A stretch of 64,000 nt of DNA. Source: Lachnospiraceae bacterium (GTDB taxonomy: Bacteria; Bacillota; Clostridia; Lachnospirales; Lachnospiraceae). Location of the stretch: positions 16,467 to 80,466 of the forward strand of contig JAAVZI010000080.1 in the NCBI GenBank assembly GCA_022791575.1, written 5' to 3'. A program made the position numbers and the translations under genes. Of the stretch, positions 61,812-64,000 are shown piece by piece (position 1 is the first letter of the stretch; every line of letters begins with the position of its first letter). The notes under the pieces were generated by a model. It was not told the DNA's origin, searched no databases, and was given only the letters and a program-made list of their open reading frames with translations.

Positions 61812-63230
61812 ATGGCAGAAATGGATGATTTAAAGAAGTTAGAAGAAGAGGCAAGAAAGCTGGAGAAGCAGCGGGAAGAATTGTTGAAGAAAATTCAGCA
61901 GCAACAGTCTTTGCAGGAAAAGGAAAAAGCCAGCAGTAATGCGAAAGAAGAAAAAGAATTTTTACTGGCAAAGAACAGCGATATATTCCGGCTTATTACC
62001 AGAACATTAAGCCTTATGGATCAGAAGATCGTAGTACATAGCTGCAAAACGGCTTATATTTATGCCAAAATGTTGACATACACCAGAAAATTTACCAAAA
62101 AGCAGATTGCTCAGTATACGGTTATCGGTCTGCTGCATGATTTGGGAGAGTTCAAAATTCAGAATGATACCAGAAGAAATGTCCAGACAGGCAACAATGC
62201 ATGGTCACACAGTATCTTCAGCTATTTATACATAAGGAATTTCAGTCCTTTAGGAGAGCTTGGCAATGTCGTACTTTATCATCATGTAGATCCGATAAAG
62301 TTTGAGGAAGTACTGACAACCGAACGTCTGGAAGCAGCAATTTTATGCTTGGCTGACCGGATGGAACGTATGATAGGGGAATATGATAGTAATGATTCTA
62401 TTAAGACCCTGTTTTCCCGTTTTGCCAAACGAGAGGAACGTTGTGAGGTAATGGAAGAAGCCATGGCGATTGCGTTAAATGCCATGAGAGAATATAATAT
62501 TGCTACACGTATTACAAGTGGCGAATATGAAGAAGAGTTATATCAAATGCTGGATAATCTGGAATTAACAGAAGGAGAGAAGAAGAAATATTTAGAGCTG
62601 TTAATGTATGCATTTGACTTTCAGACAGATGAAGCCTTTTTGGATACACTGCGGACAATTAGTATATCTGAACAGATTGGCGAGGTTATGCTTGTTTCAG
62701 AATATGAAAGGAAAATACTTTCTTATGGAACGCTGCTTTATGATATTGGTAAGTTTGCTATGCCGCTGGGCATTTTGAGAAAGCCTGGTAAACTGAGTAA
62801 TGCGGAGATGCTGATTATCCGCAGCCATCCGGCTTATACAGAATATTTGCTGGAAGGATTTTTTGATCAGGAGATTATCAATGTGGCCGCACGCCATCAT
62901 GAGCGAATGGATGGTTCTGGTTATCCTTATGGAGTTCAGGGGGAAGAGCTGACGCTTTGTGAACGGATACTTGCCGTAGCTGATGTGGTCAGCGCCTTAA
63001 GTGCGGATCGGAGTTATCGTAAAGCATTGCCTAAGGCAAAAATTCTGGAGATTTTATTAAAGGATGTGGAAAATAATAAATTATGTCCACATGTAGTTAA
63101 TGCATTAGTTAAGAAGTATAATATCATTATGAGCGCAGCAAGCTTTAATGTACAGAGGGCTTCTAAGGCATTTGTGGTAGAGACGGCAATTGCTTATAAT
63201 CAGCTGTATGCTCGTTTAAAAGAAATGTAA
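61812..63230 (+). CDS. Tandem HD-domain protein with a degenerate HD-GYP domain
   Basis: This 472-residue protein begins with a charged coiled coil (about 1-55). The N-terminal HD domain has VVHSCKTAYIYAKML, LLHDLGEFKI and LYHHVDP and looks metal-competent. The C-terminal domain is of the HD-GYP type (ARHHERMDGSGYPYG, then AVADVVSALSADRSYRKAL), but the HD pair reads YDIGK, losing one metal-binding histidine. HD-GYP proteins usually degrade cyclic di-GMP; with this change the activity is uncertain. No membrane segment is seen. I use ATG at 61812 with AGGTAG at about 7 bp; a GTG at 61779 is less supported. It may act on the product of the GGDEF gene at 5153, but no direct link is visible. Confidence 0.82.
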   Translation: MAEMDDLKKLEEEARKLEKQREELLKKIQQQQSLQEKEKASSNAKEEKEFLLAKNSDIFRLITRTLSLMDQKIVVHSCKTAYIYAKMLTYTRKFTKKQIAQYTVIGLLHDLGEFKIQNDTRRNVQTGNNAWSHSIFSYLYIRNFSPLGELGNVVLYHHVDPIKFEEVLTTERLEAAILCLADRMERMIGEYDSNDSIKTLFSRFAKREERCEVMEEAMAIALNAMREYNIATRITSGEYEEELYQMLDNLELTEGEKKKYLELLMYAFDFQTDEAFLDTLRTISISEQIGEVMLVSEYERKILSYGTLLYDIGKFAMPLGILRKPGKLSNAEMLIIRSHPAYTEYLLEGFFDQEIINVAARHHERMDGSGYPYGVQGEELTLCERILAVADVVSALSADRSYRKALPKAKILEILLKDVENNKLCPHVVNALVKKYNIIMSAASFNVQRASKAFVVETAIAYNQLYARLKEM

Positions 63231-63281
63231 TCTTATTTATTGTAAAACTTTTTGAAAATCTTATTCATTTGATATATACTG

Positions 63282-63317
63282 GGATGGCAGAGCTATTTAG
63301 TTGCTGCCATCCTTTTT
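63282..63317 (+). terminator. Terminator of the tandem-HD gene
   Basis: A 9-bp stem GGATGGCAG/CTGCCATCC (63282-63290 with 63304-63312) is followed by TTTTT. The stem is the same as in the terminator at 30272. Confidence 0.8.
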
Positions 63318-63850
63318 GGGTAATTGAGGATCTTTCCATTCTGCTGCTGTTAGATGGTACGAATGAATAAATATAAAGAAATACTATAATGCGGAAATAA
63401 GGGGAATTGCAGGAATATCTGCCGGATTTTAAGATTGCCAATGCGGCACTCCACTTTGATGAGGAAAGCCGTTATATGAGAGCCATATTCTAACAGGAAG
63501 TTAAGAAAAAGGGCAAAACCCATGATTTTTGACTGTTGCGGAATACAAAGTTGCAAAAGAAGAAAAAATTGAAAATTCAAATATCTTTCTTAAAGCAATT
63601 AAAAAAATAAAACAGTTCATGTAGGCGTATCGTTCATTTGCGCCATTGATTGAAGAATAATTTACAAACCATGTGGAACGTGGGGCGGATATAGAGGCAG
63701 GAAACAGTTTTCGGGGGTTGTTTACTGCACTTTTTCCCTGTGTTTGAAGATAACGGGAGTGAAGGCTATTCCTACCGACTAAATCCTATATTGGTGTTAG
63801 TATATAAGTGTGGACAGGAAAAGTTGAACAATCTATACTATCAAGTGAAT
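63318..63850. other. Gene-free stretch with possible coding remnants
   Basis: No intact gene is seen on either strand. A short open stretch from 63408 to 63491 (LQEYLPDFKIANAALHFDE and 9 more residues, then a stop) reads like protein but lacks a start with a ribosome site. The rest has frequent stops, so it may be a decayed gene. Confidence 0.35.
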
Positions 63851-64000
63851 AGGTAATTACGAAAGTCTGAATCAAAGCGACGATTTTAGACAAAACATAC
63901 AAAAACGCCGCTCAAAAACGTTTTAAATTCGCTCTGTTTTTGTATGTTTTGCCTAAAATCTGGTTATGAATACTGAGTTTCACTGCCAGAGTTTGGACAA
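63851..64000. repeat. Inverted-repeat element, copy 3 (runs off the window end)
   Basis: It starts aggtaattacgaaagtc, like the element ends at 4502 and 4736. ACATACAAAAA (63896-63906) faces TTTTTGTATGTTTTGCC (63936-63952), with CCGCTCAAA and AATTCGCT between, as in copy 1. The core 63939-63962 matches 4672-4695 and 4806-4828. The right end lies beyond the window. Confidence 0.6.

Overview
The window reads as chromosome of a low-to-mid GC, spore-forming, anaerobic Firmicute. The best fit is a gut-type Lachnospiraceae (Clostridium cluster XIVa). Supporting signs are a strictly anaerobic glycyl radical enzyme with its radical-SAM activase, a SpoIIM homologue, strong AGGAGG ribosome sites, sigma-A promoters with 16-17 bp spacers, and the order rplS - lepB - rbgA - (second lepB) - rnhB - fliK-like - flhB-like - yraN, which extends the Bacillus rplS-rbgA-rnhB-ylqG-ylqH block. 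No tRNA, rRNA, CRISPR array, prophage or insertion sequence with an intact transposase was seen. Family assignments come from reading motifs by eye; no database was searched.

Layout. 1-4433 is the 3' part of a giant unrecognised protein with an array of degenerate LysM-like repeats. 4434-5152 holds two tandem copies of a small inverted-repeat element. 5153-8216 carries a GGDEF protein and, convergent to it, a chemotaxis receptor. 8523-11885 is a glycyl radical enzyme and activase operon. 11904-13637 holds small genes of unknown function, including a cysteine/glycine-rich peptide. 13656-18891 carries alaS, a sortase and its likely LPKTG substrate. 19064-28654 is the ribosome, secretion and RNase H block, including a 1142-residue signal peptidase with a repetitive cytoplasmic extension. 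28748-34931 holds pgeF, an Hpt protein, a PRPP-synthetase-like gene, der, plsY and gpsA. 35139-36396 is tepA followed by a fold-back element with perfect 39-bp terminal inverted repeats. 36397-42618 is a nucleotide-salvage and purine block (a split PurH, deoC, cdd) followed by pckA. 42752-45319 carries a HAD phosphatase and a GH28 lipoprotein. 45329-47184 is an Lsa/CplR-like ABC-F gene behind what looks like a ribosome-mediated attenuator with a three-codon leader peptide. 47349-57306 carries carB and a lipid-linked-sugar glycosylation module (a fused GT-C/PMT protein, YfhO and a CsbB/GtrB-like GT2). 57306-63230 carries proC, a Nudix gene, spoIIM, a truncated XerD-like gene, an orphan response regulator and a tandem-HD protein. 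The window ends in a third copy of the repeat found near its start.

How the genes fit together. Several sets look like working units: enzyme and activase (8523-11885), sortase and substrate (16320-18891), the two halves of the final purine steps (36397-38336), glycerolipid precursor supply (plsY-gpsA), and polyprenyl-phosphate-sugar synthesis with its transferases (50641-57306). The most unusual items are the leader in front of the ABC-F gene, the giant signal peptidase, the giant LysM-array protein, a small stem-loop family that appears in two leaders and again translated inside a protein, and a XerD-like protein lacking most of its catalytic residues.
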